From an uncultured Verrucomicrobia subdivision 3 bacterium (lineage in GTDB: Bacteria > Verrucomicrobiota > Verrucomicrobiia > Limisphaerales > UBA11358), in the NCBI GenBank assembly GCA_903917705.1, contig CAIXBQ010000060.1, forward strand, positions 1 to 45,649: a stretch of DNA of 45,649 nucleotides, read 5' to 3'. Shown one piece after another: positions 10,187 through 18,861 of the stretch. The translations under genes were made by a program, and so were the position numbers. The notes below the pieces were generated by a model. That model searched no databases. It was not told the DNA's origin and was given only the letters and a program-made list of their open reading frames with translations. Position 1 is the stretch's first letter. Every line of letters begins with the position of its first letter.

Positions 10187-10879
10187 ATGAAGCGGAAAAA
10201 TATAAAAATGCTCGCCGCCCCACCACTTGAACCAATGACCGCCGTGTCGTCGCCCCTGATCTCGGTTGCGATTGTTGAAGACGACGAGGGCATCCGTGAA
10301 AGCCTCGCCGCGTTTCTCGGCCGGGCCAGGGGCGTGCGTTGCACCGCCGTCTACTCCAACGCCGAGGACGCGCTGCGCGAGTTTAAAATTCAGACGCCGG
10401 ACGTGGTGTTGATGGACATCAACCTGCCTGGCATGTCCGGCATTGACGCCACGCGCGAACTTAAGCAACTCCGGCCGGATGCGCGTATCCTGATGCTCAC
10501 GGTTTATGAGGACAACAAGGCCCTTTTTGATTCGCTGAAAGCGGGCGCGTGCGGCTATCTGCTCAAGCGCACCGCTTCCGACAAAATTGTGGCGGCCATC
10601 CGCGAGGCGCGTGAGGGCGGGATGCCGCTGACCCCGCGCATGGCGTCCAAGGTGGCCGCCTATTTTCAGAATAAGGACACGGTGGGCGGCGAACTCGACA
10701 AGTTGTCACAGCGCGAACGCCGGACGCTGGAGCTTTTGTCGGAGGGGTTTCTTTACAAGGAGATTGCCGAAAAAATGGGCATCAGCTATCTGACCGTCCA
10801 TCAATACACGAAGCACATTTACGAAAAGCTGCACGTTCACTCCCGCACCGAGGCTGTGGTGAAATATTTGAGACATTGA
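10187..10879 (+). CDS. LuxR/NarL-family response regulator
   Basis: Up to 230 residues. The receiver domain has the acidic pair EDDE near the start, phosphoacceptor D77 in VLMDINLPG, the conserved threonine in MLTVYED, and the lysine in YLLKRTASD. The C-terminal GerE/LuxR HTH (about 165-228) reads LSQREREVLxLL-like, KEIAEKMGISYLTVHQYTKHIYEKL. ATG at 10235 (MTAVSSPLISVAIVEDDEG) is an alternative and perhaps better start, because the receiver fold begins right after it and a possible promoter -10 overlaps the ATG at 10187. The gene follows the histidine kinase and is most likely its partner. It is the best candidate to bind the ATACCCAG-NN-CTGGGTAT sites nearby. Confidence 0.92.
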   Translation: MKRKNIKMLAAPPLEPMTAVSSPLISVAIVEDDEGIRESLAAFLGRARGVRCTAVYSNAEDALREFKIQTPDVVLMDINLPGMSGIDATRELKQLRPDARILMLTVYEDNKALFDSLKAGACGYLLKRTASDKIVAAIREAREGGMPLTPRMASKVAAYFQNKDTVGGELDKLSQRERRTLELLSEGFLYKEIAEKMGISYLTVHQYTKHIYEKLHVHSRTEAVVKYLRH

Positions 10880-10898
10880 TCCGCGGAGCGCGGCGAAC

Positions 10899-10916
10899 AT
10901 ACCCAGTTCTGGGTAT
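10899..10916. promoter_or_regulatory. Operator-like palindrome before the thioredoxin-like gene
   Basis: ATACCCAGTTCTGGGTAT has perfect 8-bp arms around a TT centre. The exact reverse complement is found at 13302-13319. A -10-like TATAGT (10940-10945) begins 24 bp after the site, which would place the site over the -35 region, as for a class II activator. The ATG at 10954 lies very close to the expected transcription start. The preceding GC-rich hairpin CCGCG-GAG-CGCGG (10881-10893) could end regulator transcription. Confidence 0.65.
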
Positions 10917-10953
10917 TCACAGTTTCCGGCGGCCGGTGCTATAGTTTTTTGCA

Positions 10954-12228
10954 ATGAAACTAAACATGCTCATCTGTCCGGCCTTGTGCGCGCTCGCGCT
11001 GGGTTTCGACAACGTCGCCCCCGCCCAGGAGGTTTTCCATCTGAACTGGATTGAGTCCGGCATTCGCGACACGGTCACGGCCTTCCGTCCGCATGCGTTC
11101 GGGATGGCGCCGACCGCCCCGGCCGGCATCAAGCAAGCCCCGCCCGGCTTGAAAGATCCGATTTACGGCTCCTTTGAAATCGGACCGGACGACGCGCCTA
11201 GAACCATCGGCGTCATTTTCGACATCACGGCGGACGGCGTGCAGCATCTGTATTTGGATGGCAACGGCAATGGCGATTATACCGACGATCCCCCGGCTGT
11301 CTGGACCTCAAAAACCTACCAGACCCCGGATGGCGACGAGAAGCTGGCGTGGAGCGGTTCCGGCATGGTGGTCATTCCCTTTGCCAGCGGCCTCAAGCAT
11401 GGGAAAATTTGTTTTTATTGCAACTCGGGACCGTCGCCCAATCCGGAATTTCGCAAGATCATGTTCTATTACGCGGATTATGGACTGGCGGGCAAGGTCA
11501 AGATTGATGGCCAGCCCGTCGGCTTTGCGATGGTGGATGCCGGCTGCCGTGGCAATTTTCGGCTCTCCAGTGACACCATGTTGTGCCCCACAATCTGGCT
11601 GGATTTGCCGTCCCCCAATCCGCGGGGCAAGGGAAGGTCTTATCCGGCCCAGCGCGCGTTTCAAGTGGATGGCAAATGGTGGGCGATGACCAATATCACC
11701 ACCGACGGGGATTTTCAGATCGTCGCCTCGTCCAAGCCGCCGGAACCAAAGCCCGTCGATCAATCCACCGGGCCGGATTTAAGCCCCGGCCACCAGGCTC
11801 CGGCGTTCACCGGCACCCTGCTTGACGGCAAGCCGGTGAAATTTCCGGAAGACTACAAGGGTAAAATCGTGCTCGTGGATTTCTGGGCCACCTGGTGTGG
11901 GCCCTGTGTGGCGGAGATTCCGAATGTGGTGAAGGCTTACGGCAAATATCATGACCAGGGTCTGGAGGTTCTCGGGGTCAGCCTTGACCGCGAAGACTCG
12001 GCAAAAAAAGTGGCGGCGTTCACGGTGAAGCGGGAGATGCCCTGGCCGCAGGTTTATGATGGCAAGTTTTGGGGTGCGGCCGTCGCGAAGCTTTACGGCA
12101 TCCAAAGCATTCCCCACATGATGCTCGTGGATGGCGACACCGGGAAGATTTTGGCTGATAAAACCATCCGCGGGGAGGGGCTCGCGCCCGCCATCGCGGA
12201 AGCCTTGGCGAAAAAGCACGCGAAATAG
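10954..12228 (+). CDS. Secreted TlpA/thioredoxin-like protein with unknown N-terminal domain
   Basis: This 424-residue protein has a signal peptide (MKLNMLICPALCALALGF ... APAQ). Residues 25-270 form a beta-rich domain that I do not recognise, with a calcium-loop-like stretch LDGNGNGDYTDD near 105-116. The C-terminal part (about 285-420) is a TlpA-type thioredoxin fold with FWATWCGPC at 310-318 (C315 and C318 redox active) and a cis-proline segment GIQSIPHMMLVD. Such proteins reduce or isomerise disulfides outside the cytoplasm. An operator-like palindrome precedes it and a pseudopilin-like gene follows after 42 bp. No good Shine-Dalgarno sequence is seen, and ATG 10966 is a possible alternative start. 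Confidence 0.85.
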   Translation: MKLNMLICPALCALALGFDNVAPAQEVFHLNWIESGIRDTVTAFRPHAFGMAPTAPAGIKQAPPGLKDPIYGSFEIGPDDAPRTIGVIFDITADGVQHLYLDGNGNGDYTDDPPAVWTSKTYQTPDGDEKLAWSGSGMVVIPFASGLKHGKICFYCNSGPSPNPEFRKIMFYYADYGLAGKVKIDGQPVGFAMVDAGCRGNFRLSSDTMLCPTIWLDLPSPNPRGKGRSYPAQRAFQVDGKWWAMTNITTDGDFQIVASSKPPEPKPVDQSTGPDLSPGHQAPAFTGTLLDGKPVKFPEDYKGKIVLVDFWATWCGPCVAEIPNVVKAYGKYHDQGLEVLGVSLDREDSAKKVAAFTVKREMPWPQVYDGKFWGAAVAKLYGIQSIPHMMLVDGDTGKILADKTIRGEGLAPAIAEALAKKHAK

Positions 12229-12270
12229 CCGGGGAAATCCCGGCGCAACCACTGGCAAAAATATTTGGGT

Positions 12271-13107
12271 ATGAAAACAAAACTGTACCGTCAGCAAAAG
12301 TTGCCCGGTCAGGTCCGGCGGGCGTTCACCCTCATTGAACTCCTGGTGGTCATTGCCATCATCGCCATTCTGGCCGCGATGCTGTTGCCCGCGCTGGCCG
12401 GCGCCAAACGGAAGGCGAAGGACATCAATTGCACCAGCAACCTCAAGCAGTTCGTCCTGGCCTTGAATATTTACAACACCGATTATGCCGCGCTGATCAG
12501 CAATGCCGATCCCAATTCGACGATGGTCGGGGCCTTGTGGATGCCCCGGCTGGAGACCAATTACAACATCAGTATCACGGCGCGCTGCTGCCCCTTTACG
12601 CCGCCGGTGGTGCCGGGAACCAGTTGGGTTTGTAAAAACCCGAAGGATACCAGCGGTGCGTTTGCCTGCTTCGGCACGGCGGTGAATACTTGGAGCATGT
12701 TGCCTTATGGGCCGGACATGCAGTCAGGATATGGCATAAACAATTGGATAACCTCCGGCTTCAGCTCGCCCTATGATCCCAACCGCGCCAGTTATTTTCA
12801 AAAACAATCCGCCATCATGAACCCTTCCTCAACCCCGTATTTCGCGGATTCTAGTTATGCCGTCTTCGGCTGCTACACGAGCGACACGCTTCCCACCGAC
12901 CTGTTGAATGGATCAGGCCCGTCACAATATGGGTTGGGCCGGATTGCCATCGCCCGGCATGGTGTTCCCAGCGCCCCGCAGAGTGTCGATCCCAGCGGCC
13001 CGGTTCCTGGCCGGATCAACCTGGGCTTGACGGACGGCCACGTTGAGTCGTCCAAGCTGGACAAGCTGTTGTTCGGGTATTCCTGGTCCAAATCGTGGCC
13101 TAACTAA
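12271..13107 (+). CDS. Pseudopilin-like protein with H-x9-DG C-terminal motif
   Basis: From ATG at 12271 (a TTG lies two codons upstream) the protein has 278 residues. A short basic leader precedes the class III cleavage site: [27 protein letters not shown], with Glu at position +5 and a hydrophobic helix. The C-terminal part contains [11 protein letters not shown] and [12 protein letters not shown], the H-x9-DG-type ending typical of large planctomycete and verrucomicrobial families. It would be processed by the prepilin peptidase and exported through type II or type IV pilus-like machinery. Its function is unknown. Position after the thioredoxin-like gene and before the beta-strand repeat gene suggests a shared regulon. 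Confidence 0.85.
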   Translation: MKTKLYRQQKLPGQVRRAFTLIELLVVIAIIAILAAMLLPALAGAKRKAKDINCTSNLKQFVLALNIYNTDYAALISNADPNSTMVGALWMPRLETNYNISITARCCPFTPPVVPGTSWVCKNPKDTSGAFACFGTAVNTWSMLPYGPDMQSGYGINNWITSGFSSPYDPNRASYFQKQSAIMNPSSTPYFADSSYAVFGCYTSDTLPTDLLNGSGPSQYGLGRIAIARHGVPSAPQSVDPSGPVPGRINLGLTDGHVESSKLDKLLFGYSWSKSWPN

Positions 13108-13301
13108 TGACGGGATCTGCGGCTCCCAATGTGATTTGAAATAATCGGTGGATTTGCGCGCGTCCATGAGATGTTTATCCCGTGTCATTTTTGTCGCCGT
13201 GAGTACTCCGGCCGGCGGCGGCGGGGATTATGACCTCCGGGAAACGGTTAAACCATCGCCGTCAATCTCCGCCCGCCGCGACTGAAAGCCTGATTCAAGA
13301 C

Positions 13302-13319
13302 ATACCCAGAACTGGGTAT
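13302..13319. promoter_or_regulatory. Operator-like palindrome before the beta-strand repeat surface protein
   Basis: ATACCCAGAACTGGGTAT, extended to 20 bp as CATACCC...GGGTATG, is the exact reverse complement of the site at 10899-10916. It lies 81 bp before ATG 13401. A weak -10-like GAATAA (13343-13348) begins 24 bp after it, the same spacing as TATAGT at the other site. The remainder of the 293-bp gap (13108-13400) shows no gene. Confidence 0.65.
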
Positions 13320-13400
13320 GGTCGGATTTAAATATGCTGGCAGAATAACTTGCGGTTCGAATTAGAACTCATTTGCCGAAACCTGAAAACCACCATAAAA

Positions 13401-16400
13401 ATGAAAACCAACCACACCTATAACGGAATGCTTCGTGCGTTCATCCTGCCGGTATTGTTGCTGGCCATGATTGTTCTCGTCACCCCGGCCGCTTCCGCCG
13501 CTTCCCTCACTTTTAACGCTCCCGCTAACTGTTCCGGGACCAATGACATCAAGCCGGGCAACGGTGTTCAATTGGCGGCCTATGCCTGGGGAGCGGGCGG
13601 GTCTGCGATTAACGGCGTCACTTGGACCACGGCCACTTCGCAGACCAGTCCGGGTGCCGCCGTCGGCTTGTCCGGGTTCAATGCGAATAGCGCCACCATT
13701 TATACTGCCGGGGCGGCGCCGTTCAATGCGATGCCTGCGACCTACTCGAATCTGCTTCGGGGCGCGGTATATAATTCTTCGGCGGGCACGGCCGGAACGG
13801 TGACGCTTTCCAACCTGACGGTGAACCACCGCTATTTCGTCCAGCTCTGGGCCAGCGACCCGCGCGCGGCGGGTGCGAACAGTGTGGAAAACGTCAGTTC
13901 CGGCGGCGGCCCGGCGGTGACGCTGAACTACAACTCGACCCATGCCGCCGGTGGCGTGGGGCAATTCACCTATGCGACGTTCACGGCGGACGCCGCCACG
14001 CAGGCGGTCACGCTGGACGGCACGGTTGCCAATGGCCAGCTGCAATTGAATGCCCTGCAATTGCGCGACATCACTGGCGTCTGGAGCGGCCAGACCAGCG
14101 GCAGCTGGACGGATCCGGATGCCAGCACTTTGAATTTTAGCGGGGTGAACTATAACACGGTAAAGGCATACGCCACCAACGTCTATTTCGGCGACCTGGA
14201 TGCTTTTGGGAATGCCGTTAATGCGAGCGTCACGGTGGGTGCCGGCGGCGTGACGGCGGCCAACGTGGTTTTCAACAATAAGGCGGTTAATTACACCTTC
14301 GCTTCGGCTGATGCCAGCGGCTTGAAAGGAGCCGGCGGCGTTACGCTCAGCGGCACCAGCAATGTTACTTTCAATGGCGCTAACACCTACACCGGCCCCA
14401 CCCTCCTCAATAGCGGCACCCTCATTTTGGGCAGCGCCGGCGCTCTTGGCGGCAGCACGAACATCGCCTTGAACGGCGGTTCCCTGAACACGCTGGCCGC
14501 GACTCTCACCCTTGGTTCCAGCCAGACCCTGCAAGGTTCCGGCGCGGTCAATGGCAGCCTCATTGCGGGTTCCGGTTCAGCCATCATCCCCGGCGGCGGC
14601 GCTGGCAGCGCCGGCACGCTCAGTTTTTCCAACAACCTGACCCTCAACGGCCAGGCCATCACCTTTGACATGCCATTGACGCCCACCAACGGAGCCGGTG
14701 ACAAGATCGCCATTGGCGGAACCTTGTCCCTGAACGGTAACTCGGTCATCACCCTGAATACATCCATTTATGGATTCCTGGCCAACGGCACCTACACGCT
14801 CATCACCTATGCGTCAACGAACAGCGGCAATACGGGAAGCTTTACGCTCAGCGGCAGTGACCCCGGCATCAGCCTCAACAACAACGCCACGAGCGTGACG
14901 ATCACCGTCACCGGTCATTCCGGAACCAGCCTCTGGGTCGGGAGCGGTGCTCCCGGCACCAACTGGACCGTCGCGGCCAACTGGTATCCCGGCCTCCCCG
15001 GCAGCGGCGATAATCTCATCATCAACGACAGCACTCCCAGCGCCAACCTCTTTTTGGACGACGGGCCGCATACCATTGGCGCGTTGCGGCTTGGCTTGAC
15101 GGGAACTCGAACCACGGCCTTTACGGTTTTTTCCATCACGAACGCCAATTATGCCACCAATCCCAATTGGAACACGTTGACCATAACCAATGGGCTGGTG
15201 GTTTCCAATGCCGCCTCGATCGCCCTCACGATCAAAACCCCGGTCACGGTTCAAGGTGACCAGACTTGGACGGTGAATTCCACTGCCGCCAATGCCGGCA
15301 CCACCACGTTGTTCCGGGGTGTGCAGCTTACCACCCCTGCCTACCTGACCAATACCATGACCCTGAATGGCACCTTGTACAAGGCCGGTTTGGGCATGTT
15401 GGATATCAGCCAGTCGGTCAACATTGGCAATGGCAATATCGTGGTGCAGCAAGGGTCGCTGGCCTTGGTGTCGAACAGCCCCACTTTCCCGCCTCTGACG
15501 ATTGGCGGCACCGGTTCGATTATCGTCAGCAATGGGGCCACGCTTCATCTGGCGGTTGGCGATCCCGGCAGTTTCAACGTCACCAAGTCCGTTGTGTTAA
15601 GCAATGGTGCAAACCTTAACTTCGGCTTCAACGGGTCCCTCAGTTACGGCCTGGCCACCACCCCGGTTCAATGGAATGGAACAAATTATCTGAACTGGAA
15701 TTCATCGACTTCTGGCAACATCGTTTTCAGCAATGCCTGGACGGGAAGCGGCCTCATCAACTGGACCAACACGCAGCTGACTGGCGCCTATTGTGCCTTG
15801 GGCCTGGCCGGAGATAATTCACAGTTCTATGGTAAAATGAACTGTGTCTGTCGCAGTTCCAGTTCCACCCCGTCCTCCCTGCGTTTCCAAAGCGACAACT
15901 CCGGCAGCACCAATGCGGAATGGTCCATCAATGATCCCACCTCGGCATTCGTGATTTTTGCGGCTTTTGGAAATTTTCCGACCAATATTCAGCTGGGTGC
16001 CTTGAGCGGCACCAGCGGCAAAATCAATAATGCCACCGGTAACGGGCACTTTGCTTCTTTTACCATTGGCGCCTTGAACAAGAGCACCACCTGCGGTGCC
16101 TACATCACTGATGGCGGCGGGAGTCCCGCCAGTTACCTGGGCCTGGTCAAGGTGGGCGCGGGCACGCTGACGTTGACCAGCACCAACAGCTACACCGGCG
16201 GCACGATCATCAACAACGGCGCCGTCGCGTCCCTCTGCGCCACCGGCTCCGGCATCGGCAACGGCCCGGTGGATGTCAAGAACGGCGCCACCTTCAGCGG
16301 CATCGGCCTGTCCGCCAGCAGCGCTGTCACCGTCGAGGCCGGCGGCACGTTGGTTACTCCCGGGGGCACGCCCTTGATGCTGAACTCCTTGACTCTGGGC

Positions 16401-16937
16401 ACCAACAGCACCGATTTGAATGACGTGACCACCACCGCCATCAACGCCGGTGCGGGCGGGCAGATTGACGCCGGAAACAGCCTGATCGTCAATGGCACCA
16501 ATATCATCAATATCACCGGCACCGCCTCTGGGCTGGCCTTGACGACCTACGACCTCATCAAATACGAAAGCAGTGTCGGCGGCATCAACGGCACCGGCTT
16601 CTCCGGCTTCAAGCTGGGCACCTTGCCGTCGCAGGTGGTTGCCACCCTTCAGGATTCCGGCACCGCCATTCAGCTGGCTGTCACCTCCACCAACGCGCCG
16701 GTGACGTATTCCACCAATCTAACCACCTCCGTTTCCGCCGGCATCCTGACTTTGAGCTGGCCGGCCGCCACGCACACCGGCTGGATCTTGCAGGCCCAGA
16801 CCAATAGTCTCGCCTCCGGCCTTGGCACCAACTGGTTCCCGGTGAGCGGTTCTACCACCACCAATAAGGCAAGCATCCCGCTGGATCAGGCCCAGCCCGC
16901 GGTGTTCTACCGTCTGGCCAGCCCCTACAACCCCTGA
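13401..16937 (+). CDS. Large secreted autotransporter-associated beta-strand repeat protein
   Basis: From ATG at 13401 this is 1178 residues, with a signal peptide (MKTNHTYNGMLRAFILPVLL ... ASAASL). It is Gly/Ser/Thr/Asn-rich and low in charge. At least two autotransporter-associated beta-strand repeats are clear: GAGGVTLSGTSNVTFNGANTY with TGPTLLNSGTLILG near 325-360, and GAGTLTLTSTNSYTGGTIIN near 920-945. Further blocks between them suggest a long beta-helix. No beta-barrel translocator or PEP-CTERM anchor is seen. The C-terminus (ILTLSWPAATHTGWILQAQT ... FYRLASP) is a small beta-sandwich often seen at the end of verrucomicrobial secreted proteins. The role is probably surface or extracellular and otherwise unknown. 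An upstream TTG extension to 13350 lacks a signal sequence at its start and is not preferred. Confidence 0.85.
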   Translation: MKTNHTYNGMLRAFILPVLLLAMIVLVTPAASAASLTFNAPANCSGTNDIKPGNGVQLAAYAWGAGGSAINGVTWTTATSQTSPGAAVGLSGFNANSATIYTAGAAPFNAMPATYSNLLRGAVYNSSAGTAGTVTLSNLTVNHRYFVQLWASDPRAAGANSVENVSSGGGPAVTLNYNSTHAAGGVGQFTYATFTADAATQAVTLDGTVANGQLQLNALQLRDITGVWSGQTSGSWTDPDASTLNFSGVNYNTVKAYATNVYFGDLDAFGNAVNASVTVGAGGVTAANVVFNNKAVNYTFASADASGLKGAGGVTLSGTSNVTFNGANTYTGPTLLNSGTLILGSAGALGGSTNIALNGGSLNTLAATLTLGSSQTLQGSGAVNGSLIAGSGSAIIPGGGAGSAGTLSFSNNLTLNGQAITFDMPLTPTNGAGDKIAIGGTLSLNGNSVITLNTSIYGFLANGTYTLITYASTNSGNTGSFTLSGSDPGISLNNNATSVTITVTGHSGTSLWVGSGAPGTNWTVAANWYPGLPGSGDNLIINDSTPSANLFLDDGPHTIGALRLGLTGTRTTAFTVFSITNANYATNPNWNTLTITNGLVVSNAASIALTIKTPVTVQGDQTWTVNSTAANAGTTTLFRGVQLTTPAYLTNTMTLNGTLYKAGLGMLDISQSVNIGNGNIVVQQGSLALVSNSPTFPPLTIGGTGSIIVSNGATLHLAVGDPGSFNVTKSVVLSNGANLNFGFNGSLSYGLATTPVQWNGTNYLNWNSSTSGNIVFSNAWTGSGLINWTNTQLTGAYCALGLAGDNSQFYGKMNCVCRSSSSTPSSLRFQSDNSGSTNAEWSINDPTSAFVIFAAFGNFPTNIQLGALSGTSGKINNATGNGHFASFTIGALNKSTTCGAYITDGGGSPASYLGLVKVGAGTLTLTSTNSYTGGTIINNGAVASLCATGSGIGNGPVDVKNGATFSGIGLSASSAVTVEAGGTLVTPGGTPLMLNSLTLGTNSTDLNDVTTTAINAGAGGQIDAGNSLIVNGTNIINITGTASGLALTTYDLIKYESSVGGINGTGFSGFKLGTLPSQVVATLQDSGTAIQLAVTSTNAPVTYSTNLTTSVSAGILTLSWPAATHTGWILQAQTNSLASGLGTNWFPVSGSTTTNKASIPLDQAQPAVFYRLASPYNP

Positions 16938-16955
16938 GCGGTCGGCAATTATGAA

Positions 16956-17234
16956 TTGAACCATCGCGTTTCCGCCATCCGGAGCGCTTTCACGCTGATT
17001 GAGATTCTGATGGCGATCGCCATGATCGCCATCCTGTCCGCGAAGTTGTTGCCGGCTTTCGCCCGGGCGAAGGAGTCCGCGATGCGGACGGTCTGTAAGT
17101 CCAATATGCGCCAAGTCAGCTTGGGCGCCATCATGCATGCAAGGGAACGAAATGAGGCCTTTCCGGGCGATCAATGGGCTTCGGCTGGCCCTGCTGATGC
17201 TGGCCTGACTGGTCGTCACCGGCCAGGAGGCTGA
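16956..17234 (+). pseudogene. Truncated pseudopilin-like gene
   Basis: The frame encodes [20 protein letters not shown] followed by [23 protein letters not shown], which is the N-terminal third of an H-x9-DG-type pseudopilin (normally over 200 residues). The ATG at 16951 reads ATG-AAT-TGA, so only a TTG at 16956 can start it. After about residue 72 (GDQW) the homology stops, and from 17211 the DNA becomes a decayed copy of the DUF922 gene start. It is therefore a remnant that lost both its start and its body, 18 bp after the surface-protein gene. Confidence 0.75.
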
Positions 17235-17424
17235 AAACCGGGGCCGGCCGCCGCGCCGTCGGGATGAGGCAAGGCTTGATGATGCGTCGAACAATGCCGG
17301 TCACACCCCCCGGCCCGGCAAGCGCAAAGCTGAGTCAGGCGCATAAATCGTTTGATTCCTCCGACCCGCGTCACTTATGCCCCCTGCAAAACCACTGTAG
17401 CGGCGCTCTATGAGCGCCGAAGAC
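17211..17424. repeat. Decayed duplicate of the DUF922 gene start and upstream region
   Basis: The stretch aligns by eye along its whole length with 6582-6816. Shared runs include GGCTGAAAACCGGGGCC, AACAATGCCGGTCACACCCC, AAGCGCAAAGCTGAGTCAGG and AAATCGTTTGATTCCTCCGA. The copy has a deletion of roughly 22 bases inside the signal-peptide codons, and the start codon has changed (CAT to CGT on this strand), so it is not functional. It ends with the perfect palindrome CGGCGCTC-TAT-GAGCGCCG at 17401-17419. Confidence 0.85.
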
Positions 17425-17435
17425 CGTTCAGATTA

Positions 17436-17650
17436 CCGGTCCGTGGTCTGTAGTCCGTGGTCTCGCATTTGCTGCCAACTGCCAACTGACGACTGCCAAC
17501 TCATTATATTTCCGCTTTCCTCCCGTTCCCCCCTCAACTCAAAATTCATAACTCATTATTGTTTTACCGCCCCCTTGGTGCCTTGGTGGTTGGTTTCCGC
17601 TTTCCGCCTTCCGCTTTTCCCGTTCACTCTTCCACCGGAACGACGAGGCA
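17436..17650. repeat. Heptanucleotide repeat tract with a displaced parE 3' end
   Basis: The tract consists of degenerate 7-bp units: CCGTGGT/CTGTAGT/CCGTGGT (about 17440-17460), CCAACTG units (17473-17502), TTGGTGC/CTTGGTG (17575-17590) and TTTCCGC/CTTCCGC (17593-17616). The 46-bp core at 17471-17516 recurs at 27931-27976 and 28154-28199. At 17626-17649 the DNA, read on the minus strand, still encodes LVVPVEE-stop, the end of ParE, with synonymous changes. The order of motifs matches the region downstream of parE. No gene is present. Confidence 0.75.
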
Positions 17651-17668
17651 AATCGGAAAACGGAGAAT

Positions 17669-17766
17669 GAATCCTGAAAGGATTCGATCTATCAGCCCAA
17701 GGTTGCGCGGGCTGCGCTACCTTGGGTCCAAACCCCGATGTTTTCTCCTACCCTGAAGGAGTTGGA
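17669..17766. repeat. REP-like element with three hairpins
   Basis: Three consecutive stem-loops are seen. GAATCCT-GAA-AGGATTC (17669-17685) is perfect, CCCAAGGT...ACCTTGGG (17696-17703 with 17719-17726) is perfect, and CTACCCTGAAGGAGTTGG (17748-17765) is imperfect. This layout of CTGAA-centred hairpins around a CCCAAGG...CCTTGGG stem resembles intergenic REP-type elements, possibly mobilised by a REP-associated transposase elsewhere. The following 17767-17983 has no recognisable gene. Confidence 0.55.
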
Positions 17767-17983
17767 TGGCTTTAGCTATTTCCGGGCATGCGAAGGCCGT
17801 TTTAATCAAAATATAGCTGGACACGCCCGCTGAACGGGACTAGACCAGCCTTCAGGAAATGTGATAAGCCACAATGTCAGAGCGCGTGAAGCGTTCGACT
17901 CATTGTTAAGCGGCAGTGTGAGATGCCCTGGTTTTAAAGGTTCGGGCGCACACTCGCCGCTGAACCGCAAACATTGAAAAACC

Positions 17984-18799
17984 ATGGACTCACCCCTGCC
18001 AATCAACAAACTGGATCAGGCCATTCTCGCCCTGCAACGCAGCCGGTCCAACTTTCCGGATTTGTGCCGCAGCCTCTGCCAAGGCGAACTGTTTCTCCTG
18101 ATTCGCTATCAGCCCGATTTGGTGGATGCCGCCGTGGAGCTCAAGAATGGCGCCCCCTTTCCGTTCGCGCGCTTCCAAAACGAGAAGGGAGAATCCGTGG
18201 CTGCCTTTACCTCCGTGGAACGCGCCCAGGAAGGCCTGGCCAAAGGCAAGGTGCCAGACATGCAATACGTCATCGGCTCCATGCCTGCCCTGCAAGCATT
18301 GGAAGTGATTGGGAAGATGAAATTCTCCATGACCTTGAACAAAGGCTGTGCCACCGGCGAAGTCCTCCTGCCGCCCGATTTGCTCCGCCATCTGGCCGAC
18401 GGCACTGCGCTCAAACCGCTGCCCGCTTCCGGCCAGGTGGAGAACATCACGCTCAAGATCATGGACCCCGCCAATTATCCCACGCAGGTGGTGCAGGACT
18501 CCTTTGAATTGTTCCGCCGGCACGCGGCCTTCCGGGCGGCGTGGATATTCACGCGCAGCGACACGCCGAAAGCCTATTACCTGGTTTTGGTCATGCATCC
18601 GCGCGATGCCGCCTTGTTCCATGACTTCAACCTGGTGGCGGCATCGGCCGCCGGCAAAAAACATCCGGTTCACGCGCAACTGGCGGATGAAAACGATGCG
18701 GGACAAATTTCCGTTTTGTTCAACGCCGGCCGGCCGTTTTACCAGGCGGTGGATTACCAGCCGCCCGCCGCGCCGCCGGCCGCCCCCGCAACCGAGTGA
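17984..18799 (+). CDS. SseB-like domain protein
   Basis: This 271-residue protein has no signal peptide. The N-terminal half (about 8-110) matches the SseB N-terminal fold in pattern: a helix LDQAILALQRS, strands ELFLLIRYQP, then FPFARFQNEKGESVAAFTSV followed by a helix. The second half (about 150-250) fits the SseB C-terminal domain, with FRRHAAFRAAWIFTR and YYLVLVMHPRDAALF. SseB domains occur in secretion-enhancing and immunity-like proteins of diverse bacteria, and the real role here is unknown. The tail is a Pro/Ala stretch. It is followed after 62 bp by the frameshifted XRE gene. The two upstream regions share the words GGCGCACACTCGC (17945-17957 and 18846-18858). Confidence 0.7.
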   Translation: MDSPLPINKLDQAILALQRSRSNFPDLCRSLCQGELFLLIRYQPDLVDAAVELKNGAPFPFARFQNEKGESVAAFTSVERAQEGLAKGKVPDMQYVIGSMPALQALEVIGKMKFSMTLNKGCATGEVLLPPDLLRHLADGTALKPLPASGQVENITLKIMDPANYPTQVVQDSFELFRRHAAFRAAWIFTRSDTPKAYYLVLVMHPRDAALFHDFNLVAASAAGKKHPVHAQLADENDAGQISVLFNAGRPFYQAVDYQPPAAPPAAPATE

Positions 18800-18861
18800 T
18801 GGCCGGATTGGGGCGCAGACGGAAATTGACGACCCGGATTTTCCGGCGCACACTCGCGAGC

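Noticed and set aside
13362..14534. Open frame of 390 codons on the minus strand across the surface-protein gene
   Set aside because: Antisense to a protein with signal peptide and typical beta-strand repeats; composition is a shadow of Gly/Ala codons.
17410..17756. Short plus-strand open frames in the gap before the SseB-like gene
   Set aside because: They translate heptamer tracts and REP-like DNA, with no ribosome binding site or domain.
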